64,000 bases of DNA. Origin: Salinimicrobium sp050750585 (GTDB lineage Bacteria; Bacteroidota; Bacteroidia; Flavobacteriales; Flavobacteriaceae). Shown here in pieces: positions 33,177 to 41,243 of this stretch (positions are counted from its first letter, which is position 1; each line of letters begins with the position of its first letter). The DNA is taken from the NCBI RefSeq assembly GCF_050750585.1, contig NZ_JBOJLM010000008.1:1-64000 (forward strand). The letters are read 5' to 3'. The notes under the pieces are model-generated. The model was given only the letters and a program-made list of their open reading frames with translations, ran no database searches and was not told the DNA's origin. The position numbers were made by a program, and so were the translations under genes.

Positions 33177-34709
33177 ATGAAAACAGATGTACTGGTAATA
33201 GGATCTGGCGTAGCTGGCCTCACCTTTGTCATTAAGATTGCAGAAGCCCGTCCCGATGTAAATGTTACTGTCATTACAAAGGAAAAAATGGAGATTTCCA
33301 ACACAGCCCAGGCACAGGGTGGAATTGCCGTGGTGCTTGACCGGGTGCAGGACAGCTTTGAGTTGCACGTAAAAGACACTATTGAAGCCGGACGCGGAAT
33401 AAATGATGCTGAAGTGGTTAAAATGGTAGTTTCACAAGCCCCCGAACGACTTTTAGAGCTAGTGGCGTGGGGAACTTCTTTTGACTCCGGAAAAAATGGA
33501 ATTCTCGAATTAGGACTTGAAGGCGGACACTCACGACGGCGGATTGTCCACCACCGTGACCTTACCGGATTTGAAATTCAGCGAAAGCTGATCTTACATG
33601 CAAAGTCACTTCCCAACATACATTTTTACGATCACTATTTTGTAATCGATCTCATACTCAACGCCAAAAAAGACAGGTGTATTGGGATACATGCGCTTAA
33701 CAAGACCAATTCTCAAAGAACAAGCATCACCTCCAAAATCACATTTTTGGCAAGTGGAGGTTGTGGGATGGTCTTTGGCAACACCACCAATCCTACGGTA
33801 GCCACCGGCGACGGGGTGGCCATGGCCTGGAGAGCCGGGGCGGCGGTAAAAAACATGAACTACATACAGTTTCACCCCACAGCATTGTATGAAGCGGGGA
33901 AACATCCGCTTTTTCTCATTTCTGAAGCTGTGCGTGGCTATGGTGCTTACGTGGTAAATCACCAGGGCAAACGTTTCCTCTATAAATCTGATTCCAGGGG
34001 GGAGCTGGCAACCCGTGATATCGTATCTGAAGCCATTGTCAAAGAACTAAAAAGCTCGGGAGAAAAACATGCCTATTTGGATTGCCGTCACCTGGATATT
34101 GAAAAATTCACTGCCAAATTCCCCACTATTGTCGCCTACTGTCGTGCAATAGGTATTAATGTGGCGACAGATCTTATACCTATTGTACCCGCAGCTCATT
34201 ACCAGTGCGGGGGCATTGATGTAGACCAGCATGCGAGAACCACGGTGGAGCAGCTGTACGCATCGGGAGAATGTGTGCACACCGGCCTTCACGGCGCCAA
34301 TCGGCTGGCATCCAATTCCCTTCTTGAAGCCATAGTTTATTCGCACGAAGCTTCAAAAGCCGTGTTGCAGGAGTTGGATCATCTTTCCTATCCCAGCAAC
34401 CGGAATCAGCAAGAGGTTTTGAATAATTTCAATACCGAAGTTGATGAAAAGATCATCGCCAGTCTCAGGCAGCGCCTCAACGAGATCATGGATTATGACC
34501 TGTTACATTCGGCTCCAAAAATGGCAAAAACGGCAGCCCTTGAACAGCTGCGGAATATGCACGACTTAATGGAAAGTTATCCGCCGTTCAATAGTGGTTC
34601 GGTTGCATTCTACGAACTAAAAAATATGGTTGAGATCGCCTTATTAATCCTGAAAGATGCTATAGATCATTACCATCCAAAAATGGGGATTACTGAAGGA
34701 GTTTTTTAA
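33177..34709 (+). CDS. nadB: L-aspartate oxidase
   Basis: A 510-aa FAD enzyme that oxidises L-aspartate to iminoaspartate, the substrate of NadA. The FAD-binding motif VIGSGVAGLTFV is at the N-terminus, NTAQAQGGIAVVL and the HRRIVHHRDLTG region follow, and GLHGANRLASNSLLEA is near residue 385. All are standard for NadB and its succinate-dehydrogenase relatives. The tight nadA-nadB junction suggests coupled translation, and the operon begins with the Rrf2 regulator. Confidence 0.95.
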   Translation: MKTDVLVIGSGVAGLTFVIKIAEARPDVNVTVITKEKMEISNTAQAQGGIAVVLDRVQDSFELHVKDTIEAGRGINDAEVVKMVVSQAPERLLELVAWGTSFDSGKNGILELGLEGGHSRRRIVHHRDLTGFEIQRKLILHAKSLPNIHFYDHYFVIDLILNAKKDRCIGIHALNKTNSQRTSITSKITFLASGGCGMVFGNTTNPTVATGDGVAMAWRAGAAVKNMNYIQFHPTALYEAGKHPLFLISEAVRGYGAYVVNHQGKRFLYKSDSRGELATRDIVSEAIVKELKSSGEKHAYLDCRHLDIEKFTAKFPTIVAYCRAIGINVATDLIPIVPAAHYQCGGIDVDQHARTTVEQLYASGECVHTGLHGANRLASNSLLEAIVYSHEASKAVLQELDHLSYPSNRNQQEVLNNFNTEVDEKIIASLRQRLNEIMDYDLLHSAPKMAKTAALEQLRNMHDLMESYPPFNSGSVAFYELKNMVEIALLILKDAIDHYHPKMGITEGVF

Positions 34710-34766
34710 GACAGGAACTTCAGCTGAAGCAGATTTTAGTATACTTGTAGAAATTCACAACTCTCG

Positions 34767-35495
34767 ATGCCTTTTGTAAAACGAAAAGCTGCTTCCTACA
34801 TTAGAAAAGCACACCGCTACCTGGGGATCTTCCTCGGAATTCAATTTTTGATGTGGACTATTAGCGGAATGTACTTCAGCTGGACCGATATTGACGAGAT
34901 TCACGGTGACCACTTCAGAAAAAATCATGTGCACCCCACTACTTTTTCATATCTTCCAGGTATTTCTGAAGTAGCTCCCCAAATGCAGATCAATTCCCTT
35001 CAGCTAAAAGATATAGCAGGAGAACCTTACTACTGGGTGAACAATGAAAAATTGGTACACGCCCGAAATGGTGAACAAAAGCAGGAAATTACAGAAGACG
35101 AAGCGGTAAAAATTGCAAAAAAACACATGCTCGACAGCATGAAAATCACCGGAGTTGAAAAGATTACCGAAACCGGCGATCACCATGAATACCGCGGCGG
35201 CCCTTTACCGGCCTATGTTATTTCTTATGCCGGGCAGGAAAAACCCAAAGCATATATCTCGGCTGTTGACGGAACTTTTAAATCTGTACGACACAGAGAC
35301 TGGAGGTGGTTTGATTTCCTGTGGATGACCCATACTATGGATTATGATACGCGAGATGATTTTAATACTTCAATTTTAAGAGCTTTTTCCCTGCTGGGCC
35401 TTATTACCGTGCTAAGCGGATTCGTGTTGTGGTTTATTTCTTCTCCTACAATGATGGGCGTATTCGGGAAAAAAGGAAAAAGAAAGAAAAGATAG
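34767..35495 (+). CDS. PepSY-domain membrane protein
   Basis: A 242-aa protein with an N-terminal transmembrane helix preceded by RKAHRYLGIFLGIQFLMWTISG, a periplasmic PepSY-like region (EDEAVKIAKKHMLDSMKI) and a C-terminal transmembrane helix near 215. This is the PepSY-associated TM arrangement often found with iron-uptake or respiratory functions in Bacteroidota. The conserved His in AHRYLG and WMTHTMDYD could bind heme, but the function is unproven. It is downstream of nadB by 57 bp and may have its own weak promoter (TATACTTG, 34740-34747). Confidence 0.82.
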   Translation: MPFVKRKAASYIRKAHRYLGIFLGIQFLMWTISGMYFSWTDIDEIHGDHFRKNHVHPTTFSYLPGISEVAPQMQINSLQLKDIAGEPYYWVNNEKLVHARNGEQKQEITEDEAVKIAKKHMLDSMKITGVEKITETGDHHEYRGGPLPAYVISYAGQEKPKAYISAVDGTFKSVRHRDWRWFDFLWMTHTMDYDTRDDFNTSILRAFSLLGLITVLSGFVLWFISSPTMMGVFGKKGKRKKR

Positions 35496-35577
35496 AAGAG
35501 CAGCTTTTTAAGCTATAAAGTCCCCTTTGTTCAACCCTTTTCGAACATTTTTAAAAACAGGGAATAGCTCCTGAAGC

Positions 35578-35865
35578 TCACTTAACGGTAAAATATTTTC
35601 TAATATGTCTTCTCACATATAGAAATCTTGCAATCCCTATGAGCAGGATTACAGGTGCAACCACCAGGAGAAAAATTCCCAGATCGTACATTTCCTGGAG
35701 CACCTCTACTCTAATAATCGCCACTCCCGAACTTAATACCACAATAAAGGTTCTCAGGTAAGCGAGAAAAGTCCTTTCATTGGCCATGCGGGTGCGGTCT
35801 ATCGCCAGCCAGTCACGCGTGATGAGATCTTCTTTGATTTGAACATTTTTTCGTGACAGTTTCAT
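35578..35865 (-). CDS. DUF202 membrane protein
   Basis: A 95-aa protein with a conserved RDWLAIDRTRMANERTFLAYLRTF segment and two transmembrane helices, diagnostic for DUF202. Family members occur as small stand-alone proteins and as the C-terminal part of eukaryotic VTC polyphosphate polymerases, but bacterial function is unknown. It is a single gene in opposite orientation to the PepSY gene. Confidence 0.85.
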   Translation of the reverse strand: MKLSRKNVQIKEDLITRDWLAIDRTRMANERTFLAYLRTFIVVLSSGVAIIRVEVLQEMYDLGIFLLVVAPVILLIGIARFLYVRRHIRKYFTVK

Positions 35866-35935
35866 TTTTTTTAAACTTTGGGATCACAAATAAGAAAACC
35901 GGAAAATTCTATTTTCCAGATTTTTTATTCATAGG

Positions 35936-36035
35936 AGGGTAAATACCCCGAGGCTTGCCTCGTTAGTAAATGTTGTAAAGTTTGAAAACGTGTTCCACTA
36001 AAATGCTCCGTGGGCTTGCCCCGGAGAAATTTACT
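35936..36035. repeat. REP/BIME-like pair of palindromes
   Basis: Two hairpins share the same apex: CGAGGC-TT-GCCTCG (35949-35962) and CTCCG-T-GGGC-TT-GCCC-CGGAG (36006-36026, one bulged T). The pair is enclosed by GAGGGTAAAT (35936-35945) and ATTTACTC (36029-36036), an imperfect outer inverted repeat. The design, two GGCTTGCC-type palindromes about 45 bp apart, resembles REP pairs moved by RAYT transposases. No RAYT gene is in the window. Confidence 0.6.
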
Positions 36036-36125
36036 CTGAAAGCAGCTACAAATTAAGAGCGGAATTTAACTTCTATGTATAAAGGTAAAAATTACGGCTC
36101 TCTAAAATTATAAATTCAACTTAAT

Positions 36126-36776
36126 TTAAGGGAGCACATGGAGATAAATAGCCATGAAGTGACAGAAACTTCCCAGTAAAACACACAAATGAAAAATTGC
36201 GTGATTGTATTTTATTTTGCTAATGCTGTAGAGAATCGCCCCGATGGTATAGGCGAGTCCGCCACCTAAAAGCCACCACAGGCCCTCGCTGGAAAGGTTC
36301 TCCATAAGAGGTTCTATGGCAAAGACGATCACCCAACCCATACTAACATAAAGTAAGGTGGAAAAGATCTTGAAACGGCCGGTAAAGAACAGCTTCAAAA
36401 AAGTGCCTAAAAGGGCAATGGTCCATACCACCCCAAGAATGATCCAGCCCGTACGTCCCTGCAGGGTTACAAGAGCAAAAGGAGTGTAGGTTCCGGCGAT
36501 AAGAACGAAAATCGCAATATGATCAAAGACCTTAAAAGTGAACCTTTTTCGAAGGTTTTTGGTGCTGTGATAAAGTGTGGAGGCCGAGTAAAGCAGGATG
36601 AGCGAAGCGCCAAAAATGACAAAACTGAGGAACAATTTAGTATCATTAAATTCGATGGCTTTGAAAATTAACAGAAAAAGCCCCAACACACTAAAACCAA
36701 GACCTGCTCCATGGCTTAATACGTTTAAATATTCCTCACGGGGATCGTAAAATTTAATCTTTATAGGCTTTTTCAT
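36126..36776 (-). CDS. Hemolysin III/PAQR-family membrane protein
   Basis: A 216-aa protein with seven transmembrane helices. The start KFYDPREEYLNVLSHGAGLG with its conserved His, the SASTLYHS motif and the C-terminal HLCVLLGSFCHFMAIYLH supply the Ser and His residues that bind zinc in PAQR proteins. Bacterial members (YqfA, TrhA) influence membrane fluidity or energetics; direct haemolysis is rarely shown. The start at 36776 (MKKPIKIKFYD) fits the family better than the frame's first ATG at 36824. Confidence 0.88.
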   Translation of the reverse strand: MKKPIKIKFYDPREEYLNVLSHGAGLGFSVLGLFLLIFKAIEFNDTKLFLSFVIFGASLILLYSASTLYHSTKNLRKRFTFKVFDHIAIFVLIAGTYTPFALVTLQGRTGWIILGVVWTIALLGTFLKLFFTGRFKIFSTLLYVSMGWVIVFAIEPLMENLSSEGLWWLLGGGLAYTIGAILYSISKIKYNHAIFHLCVLLGSFCHFMAIYLHVLP

Positions 36777-36997
36777 CACGACAAATTCTAAGGTAAAAAT
36801 ACGCCTATCTGCGAGCTTTTTCAAGAATCCCCATATAACATTAGACAGAAATTTCTTTCGGATATATTTATACTTAGTCGGAAATTTTCGATGAAAAACA
36901 AATTTAAGGGGGTAACCGACTTAAAATGAGGAAAAAACTTGCAGAATAAATTTTTTAGCTTAATTTAGCTTCCTCATTTTCAGAGTACTTAGCGTCT

Positions 36998-37342
36998 ATG
37001 GATCTAATCACAACTCTTGTAGCTTTAGAAGTAATTGCCTCTAAATTCCTACTTTCTTACATCGCTTCTTTTTCATCGGCTACTTCTTTTGAAGAGAATA
37101 ATCCGCTTCTTCGATTTGTGTTTAGAAAGCTGAGAGTTGATGATGACCAGTGGATTTCCTTCTTTTGCACGGTACTTCTTGTCGGGATTTGTTTGTACCT
37201 ACTCAGCTCGGTTTATACTGCGCCGGCTTATGCTGCAATGTTCATTATGTCAGGTTTTTACACTACTGTACTCAACCTTGGCGCAGCCCACAGCAGCTAT
37301 TTCCAGAGAAACAATTTTATTACCCGTAGATTACTAAGATAA
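36998..37342 (+). CDS. Small membrane protein, possibly DUF5658-like
   Basis: A 114-aa protein with three or four hydrophobic segments. The first helix followed by SFEENNPLLRFV resembles DUF5658-type proteins, in which an E-x-NP motif follows the first helix. This is a tentative assignment from pattern alone. The near-consensus box TAATTTAG (36961-36968) lies 29 bp upstream. Confidence 0.6.
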   Translation: MDLITTLVALEVIASKFLLSYIASFSSATSFEENNPLLRFVFRKLRVDDDQWISFFCTVLLVGICLYLLSSVYTAPAYAAMFIMSGFYTTVLNLGAAHSSYFQRNNFITRRLLR

Positions 37343-37424
37343 CTTCGGAAGGATTATTTTCTGCAGAATAAACTAATCCACAAATATTTCAGCTGAAGAT
37401 CTATACTTCAGAAATACAGGGTGT

Positions 37425-37441
37425 CAAAAATGGGATTTTTG
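37425..37441 (+). terminator. CAAAAAT-GGG-ATTTTTG hairpin
   Basis: A perfect 7-3-7 inverted repeat inside the string starting GGTGTCAAAAATG (37420-37432), followed by T-rich sequence. A plausible but weak terminator for the preceding plus-strand gene. Confidence 0.4.
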
Positions 37442-37555
37442 GAGGGGATTTTTTCCGAATAAAACCCAATTAAAAGCTGAAAGGTTTTATATTCCGTAGA
37501 AATAAAAAACAGGCTATTTCGATAAAATTTGAGCTTTAATATTTTCCAAAACCTA

Positions 37556-37927
37556 TTATTTTGAAGTAGTTTTATGAGCAGGATTAGCTTCAAAAGGTGG
37601 TTTTCTTGTGGTAAAAAGCCCTGCCCCTACTTCAAAAATTCCCAGCACTAAAAAAGGCCATATTAATTGATCTGCGAATCCAAAAAGCCAGGGAGAAACG
37701 GCTAACAATATGCCGCCCATAATATTCAGGACCAGGTGAGTTTTCATGTCCAGAATTTTAAGCAATCCAAGTTCATAATCTGTGATAAGGCTGTAGAGAA
37801 GCACTCCCGCACCTAAAATCACGAGCAAAATGGAAGCGGCTTCGGGAATTGCCGGGTGTAATGGGAGCAAAATTAACAGGAGCCCCATGAGATAATCGAG
37901 ATAACCGTGGACTTTTGTACTTAGCAT
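37556..37927 (-). CDS. SPW-repeat-like membrane protein
   Basis: A 123-aa protein (131 aa if started at 37951) with four transmembrane helices. The segment LAVSPWLFGFAD carries the SPW motif, and the first helix is preceded by STKVHGYLDYLMG, common to SPW-type small membrane proteins of Bacteroidota. No biochemical function is known to me. It is transcribed alone between small membrane-protein genes. Confidence 0.75.
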   Translation of the reverse strand: MLSTKVHGYLDYLMGLLLILLPLHPAIPEAASILLVILGAGVLLYSLITDYELGLLKILDMKTHLVLNIMGGILLAVSPWLFGFADQLIWPFLVLGIFEVGAGLFTTRKPPFEANPAHKTTSK

Positions 37928-38050
37928 AACAATTCTGTTTTTTTTGATCACTTAAATCTTAGAAGTTTAGCCGTAAAAAACTAATCACTTAACAGAACCT
38001 TGTAATACTTCAAAAAGCTTATTTTAAAGAGAATTTTTAACGAGTGCAGC

Positions 38051-38503
38051 TTAAGATATCCAGAATTTATCTTGCCAGTCTTCTTCAGAAAAAACAATGT
38101 TATCATGGTGCTTTTCCAGGATTTCAAGATCTTTTGGATTGAGATTTTGGGCAAGTTCTTTATACAACACCCGCTCTTCAAACCTAATGTAGGTTGCCAG
38201 TTCTTCTTCGAGTAGATTCAGTACTTTTTCATCGTCACAATCACAAGTCAGCAGTTTGTTGATTCTCCTGTGATTGGCCAAAGCCTTCTTAACACGCACA
38301 TTGTTGCCTAAAAGGGGAAAAATGTGCTGCTCTTCCAGCGCAAAATGCGGATCGAGAAACTCCGATTTAAACCAGTTGGTATAATTTCTTATCCGCTCTT
38401 TTTGAATATTATTCCGCAGCCCAATCCTGATGTTTTCACAGAGATGTAGTACCTGCCGGTGTTCTATAGACAAAGGTTCTAAAACGGTTGATTTTGCTGT
38501 CAT
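38051..38503 (-). CDS. Hemerythrin-domain protein (second of a tandem pair)
   Basis: A 150-aa four-helix protein. Candidate iron ligands are visible as EHRQVLHLCENI near the N-terminus, HFALEEQHIFP (HxxxE), NHRRINKLL, and YIRFEERVLY, where the His of the partner protein is replaced by Tyr. I start at 38503 because MTAKSTVLEPLSIEHRQ fits the family. The upstream paralogue ends 7 bp earlier and both have the same layout, so they arose by duplication. Hemerythrin domains bind O2 or NO at a di-iron site. Confidence 0.85.
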   Translation of the reverse strand: MTAKSTVLEPLSIEHRQVLHLCENIRIGLRNNIQKERIRNYTNWFKSEFLDPHFALEEQHIFPLLGNNVRVKKALANHRRINKLLTCDCDDEKVLNLLEEELATYIRFEERVLYKELAQNLNPKDLEILEKHHDNIVFSEEDWQDKFWIS

Positions 38504-38510
38504 ACCAGAG

Positions 38511-38987
38511 CTATTTCTTTTGGTTCCAAAAATGATCCTGCCAGTTGTCATCTGAAAAAGGCTGTGCATGATGTTTTTTCTCTATCTCTGCAAATTCATC
38601 TGGACTTGCTATTTTCTGAATTTCATTAAAGACTACGCGTTCTTCAAACCTAATATGTTTATCGAGTTCTTCTTCTATGAGGCTTAACGCCTTGAGAATA
38701 TCCGATTGTTGATTGAACAGTCTTCTTAATCTCCGGTGTTCAGCCAAAGCTCTTTTTACCAGGAGATCTTCACTTCCTAAAACCGGAAAAACGAACTTTT
38801 CTTCAGCTTCAAAATGTGGGTACAGGTATTCCTTTTTAAACCAATCGGTATAATCTTTCATACGCCGGGGCTCAACATCGAGTTTTATACCCTGCCGTAT
38901 TTTCCAGGACAACAACAGCCCGTGATGATGCTCACGACTTAAAGATTTAAGGGATTCATGGCGTTTGATAGGTTTCTTATTTTCCAT
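38511..38987 (-). CDS. Hemerythrin-domain protein (first of a tandem pair)
   Basis: A 158-aa four-helix di-iron protein. Ligand candidates occur in the expected order: SREHHHGLLLSWKI, YPHFEAEEKFVFP, AEHRRLRRLF and KHIRFEERVVF, giving a complete His/Glu set. It probably binds O2 or nitric oxide, or repairs Fe-S clusters as in YtfE relatives. It is the first gene of the pair. A Crp/Fnr-type operator and promoter lie about 150-190 bp upstream, so the mRNA would have a long leader. Confidence 0.88.
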   Translation of the reverse strand: MENKKPIKRHESLKSLSREHHHGLLLSWKIRQGIKLDVEPRRMKDYTDWFKKEYLYPHFEAEEKFVFPVLGSEDLLVKRALAEHRRLRRLFNQQSDILKALSLIEEELDKHIRFEERVVFNEIQKIASPDEFAEIEKKHHAQPFSDDNWQDHFWNQKK

Positions 38988-39132
38988 AGATTTTTGTTGT
39001 TGTGAATTTTTTCCGGCACTTTTTTACAACCTTCTGCGGTGGTTGAAGCTTCAATAGATCTACTAATGCTTCGGAAGCAGTTCAATATTTTTCTGATTTA
39101 TTTCAGTAATGAATAACCGGAATTAATTAGGA

Positions 39133-39177
39133 CAAATATGTTCAATTCAATACAACTCACTTATGACGTGAGTCATA
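39133..39177 (-). promoter_or_regulatory. Promoter with Crp/Fnr-type operator upstream of the hemerythrin pair
   Basis: TATGAC-GTGA-GTCATA (39162-39177) is a perfect 6-4-6 inverted repeat. It is centred 36.5 bp from the end of CATATTTG (39133-39140), which is one mismatch from TAnnTTTG. The resulting leader to the ATG at 38987 would be about 140 nt. Confidence 0.55.
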
Positions 39178-39235
39178 TTAAACTAACTGCCTGTAAAGCT
39201 GAAGTATTCTTATTTGAGAAGTGAAGTTAGATGGC

Positions 39236-39991
39236 TTAGATCCCCAACTTTTCCAGGAATGGTTTCTTTTGTGCCTTGCTGGTATGAAGGAGTCGGCCAT
39301 CGGCCATTTTTGCATCCATTTCACCATATTCTGAATGCACCAGTTCCTTCACATGATCCAGGTTCACGATAGCAGAACGATGGATCCTGAAAAACAGGTT
39401 GGGATCGAGTATTTCATCAAGGGCACACAGGGATTCCCTGAGTAAATACTTGTGGTTGTGAGTATAGATTTCGGCATAACAACCCGACGAGATGATGTAC
39501 AAAATATCACGCGGATCTAGCAAAATCGTGGTGTTGCCCTGTTTTACCGGAATTTTAAAAATTGTTCCGGTTGAGCGGTTCGTGTAAAACCCCAGCAGAT
39601 TCTGAATCTTTTCGTCAATATCGAGCTCTTCGGGCAGGCCTGTATTTAATATTTTTGAGACAGTTTTGTAGAAACGTTCTTCTTTAAATGGCTTTAAGAG
39701 CAGGTCACAGGCATTGGCGTCAAAAGCTTTACAGGCATCGGGAGTGTGAGCGGCCAAAAGAACAATGATTGGCCTGGGAACGACTTTTATTTTTTCGAGA
39801 ACGCTGAAGCCGTCCATATCTTTCATCTCTAAATCCAGAAAGATTACCTGGGGTTTTAAAGAATTGATTTGTTCAACGGCAATTTTCCCACTAGCACATT
39901 CTCCCAAAATTTCAATTTCCGGAACCTTGTTAAGAAGGTTAATAACCCGCTTTCTGGCGAGGGCTTCATCGTCTATTATTAAAGCTTTCAA
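39236..39991 (-). CDS. LytTR-family response regulator
   Basis: A 251-aa regulator with an N-terminal receiver domain (phospho-acceptor Asp in VIFLDLEMKDMDGF, about residue 54, and the conserved KPF near 102) and a C-terminal LytTR DNA-binding domain (about 145-251, with FRIHRSAIVNLDHVKE). No sensor kinase gene lies beside it, so it is an orphan in this window. LytTR proteins bind pairs of direct repeats about two helical turns apart; a repeat of that kind lies upstream of the next gene (40931-40967). Confidence 0.92.
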   Translation of the reverse strand: MKALIIDDEALARKRVINLLNKVPEIEILGECASGKIAVEQINSLKPQVIFLDLEMKDMDGFSVLEKIKVVPRPIIVLLAAHTPDACKAFDANACDLLLKPFKEERFYKTVSKILNTGLPEELDIDEKIQNLLGFYTNRSTGTIFKIPVKQGNTTILLDPRDILYIISSGCYAEIYTHNHKYLLRESLCALDEILDPNLFFRIHRSAIVNLDHVKELVHSEYGEMDAKMADGRLLHTSKAQKKPFLEKLGI

Positions 39992-40020
39992 GGGCGAAGC
40001 TTTTTACCTGATTAGTTCTT

Positions 40021-40028
40021 CAAATTTA
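40021..40028 (-). promoter_or_regulatory. TAnnTTTG promoter box for the LytTR regulator
   Basis: TAAATTTG on the minus strand is an exact -7 box, 30 bp before the ATG. No Crp/Fnr-type palindrome lies at the 36.5-bp position. Confidence 0.55.
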
Positions 40029-40148
40029 CAGTTTTAAACCCTAAAAATGAAGGAATGAGAGACAAAAAAGGATAATAATATCACCTTTTTTAGTGGAATA
40101 AAATTTAGACTTTAATACCGGAAAATATAGATTTTTAAAAATAGAATA

Positions 40149-40245
40149 AGACTGTCAAAAAAGCCATTCATCACCCCTTCATCCCTGCTAGTGCAGAGAT
40201 CCTGCACCTTTACAGGTGCAAAATGAATTGCTTCTTTGGCAGTCT
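40149..40245 (-). terminator. Large branched hairpin after the 183-aa exported-protein gene
   Basis: AGACTG-type arms at 40149-40164 and 40230-40245 pair over 16 bp with one mismatch. They enclose a second hairpin TGCACC-TTTACA-GGTGCA (40203-40220). On the minus strand U-rich sequence follows. It may end the upstream transcript or act as a small structured element. Confidence 0.55.
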
Positions 40246-40269
40246 TTCATCGAGCTTCAACTATCAACT

Positions 40270-40821
40270 TTACATGCTCGCAACTTCTATGGGTTCTATT
40301 TTGTTTACAGATATTTTGAGGTTTTGCACCTCACTTCCTTTTTCTAAACGAATCTTGTAATAGTCTTCACTAACAATTCCTTTTTTTCCTTTGGCAATAT
40401 GAACGTTTTGGGTCATATTCCAGCCTTTGTATTGGCGGTACACTTCTTTTTGCAGATCTAAAGGAAGAAGTACATCTTTTAATTGGTAGGAAATTCTGAG
40501 CAGGTTTCCTTGCTGACAGTATTTGGCTTTTAATTTGCCTTTGGTGCTATTTATCTCTAACTGGTAGTGGCGGTTTTTTTCATTTTTCACGAGATCAAGA
40601 AAAGCTTCTATGTTGCAATGTTCATTAAGAAAGGCAACCGGGTCTTTTTCAAATTCTCCGGCGTATTTTTCTTCAACTTTAAATATGTAGTTGGCCCCGT
40701 CAACGGTAACTTCCGGTAACAAAGGGTCAAATCCAATACGGGCTTCATCGAGTTCAGTAAATTGCGCATTAACGATTCCTGCCCACATTAAAATGACAAG
40801 GGAAATAAAAAATCTTTTCAT
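40270..40821 (-). CDS. Exported protein of unknown function
   Basis: A 183-aa protein with a Sec signal peptide (MKRFF, hydrophobic core, VNA-QF). The mature part is rich in charged residues and predicted strands (HYQLEINSTKGKLKAKYCQQGNLLRISYQLKDV) and resembles conserved flavobacterial periplasmic proteins of unknown role, possibly PepSY-like. A 21-bp-period direct repeat lies 110-146 bp upstream, and the orphan LytTR regulator is the next gene downstream, so a regulatory link is possible. Confidence 0.7.
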   Translation of the reverse strand: MKRFFISLVILMWAGIVNAQFTELDEARIGFDPLLPEVTVDGANYIFKVEEKYAGEFEKDPVAFLNEHCNIEAFLDLVKNEKNRHYQLEINSTKGKLKAKYCQQGNLLRISYQLKDVLLPLDLQKEVYRQYKGWNMTQNVHIAKGKKGIVSEDYYKIRLEKGSEVQNLKISVNKIEPIEVASM

Positions 40822-40930
40822 GACAACAGCTTTAAATGGTTACTTATATAACGTTTTCGCTCTTTAGCTTTTAACGTTAGAATTCCCTGCAAATTTACAG
40901 CAGAATACAGCCTTTTTGGGTGGTTATGAT

Positions 40931-40967
40931 ACCAATAGCCCCAAAGTGATAACCAGTAGCCACAAAG
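40931..40967 (-). promoter_or_regulatory. Direct repeat with 21-bp period, possible LytTR operator
   Basis: ACCAATAGCC (40931-40940) recurs as ACCAGTAGCC (40952-40961), and CAAAG follows each copy at the same distance (40942 and 40963). A spacing of two helical turns is what LytTR regulators use, although the bases do not match a published consensus that I can recall. Confidence 0.4.
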
Positions 40968-41219
40968 AGTACATAGACCAAAACGGGAGAAATTAATACT
41001 TACGAAAACGAATTCGTAAAAGATGAAAATATGGGGTTCTAGAGCTGAAAATATTAAAAATTCACTTCGGAAATTCAACAATATTTCAGCTTAAAGTTTT
41101 AGTGTTTTGGAGATATGAAGCTGTAAACTAAGTAAGTTTTATGTGGCACTTTAAACTTGGTTTGGATGAGAGGATTTATAAAATCCTAATTACAGCTCTT
41201 AGTACTGCTTTAAAAAAGT

Positions 41220-41243
41220 AAAGCGATGCTTGCGCATCGCTTT
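41220..41243 (-). terminator. Terminator of tRNA-Pro
   Basis: AAAGCGATGC (41220-41229) pairs with GCATCGCTTT (41234-41243) around a 4-nt loop. On the minus strand it begins 9 nt after the tRNA 3' end and is followed by ACTTTTTT. Confidence 0.8.

Noticed and set aside
40818..41081. Minus-strand open frame of 87 codons upstream of the exported-protein gene
   Set aside because: It overlaps the promoter region and both repeats, has no recognisable family and only touches the next gene by four bases.
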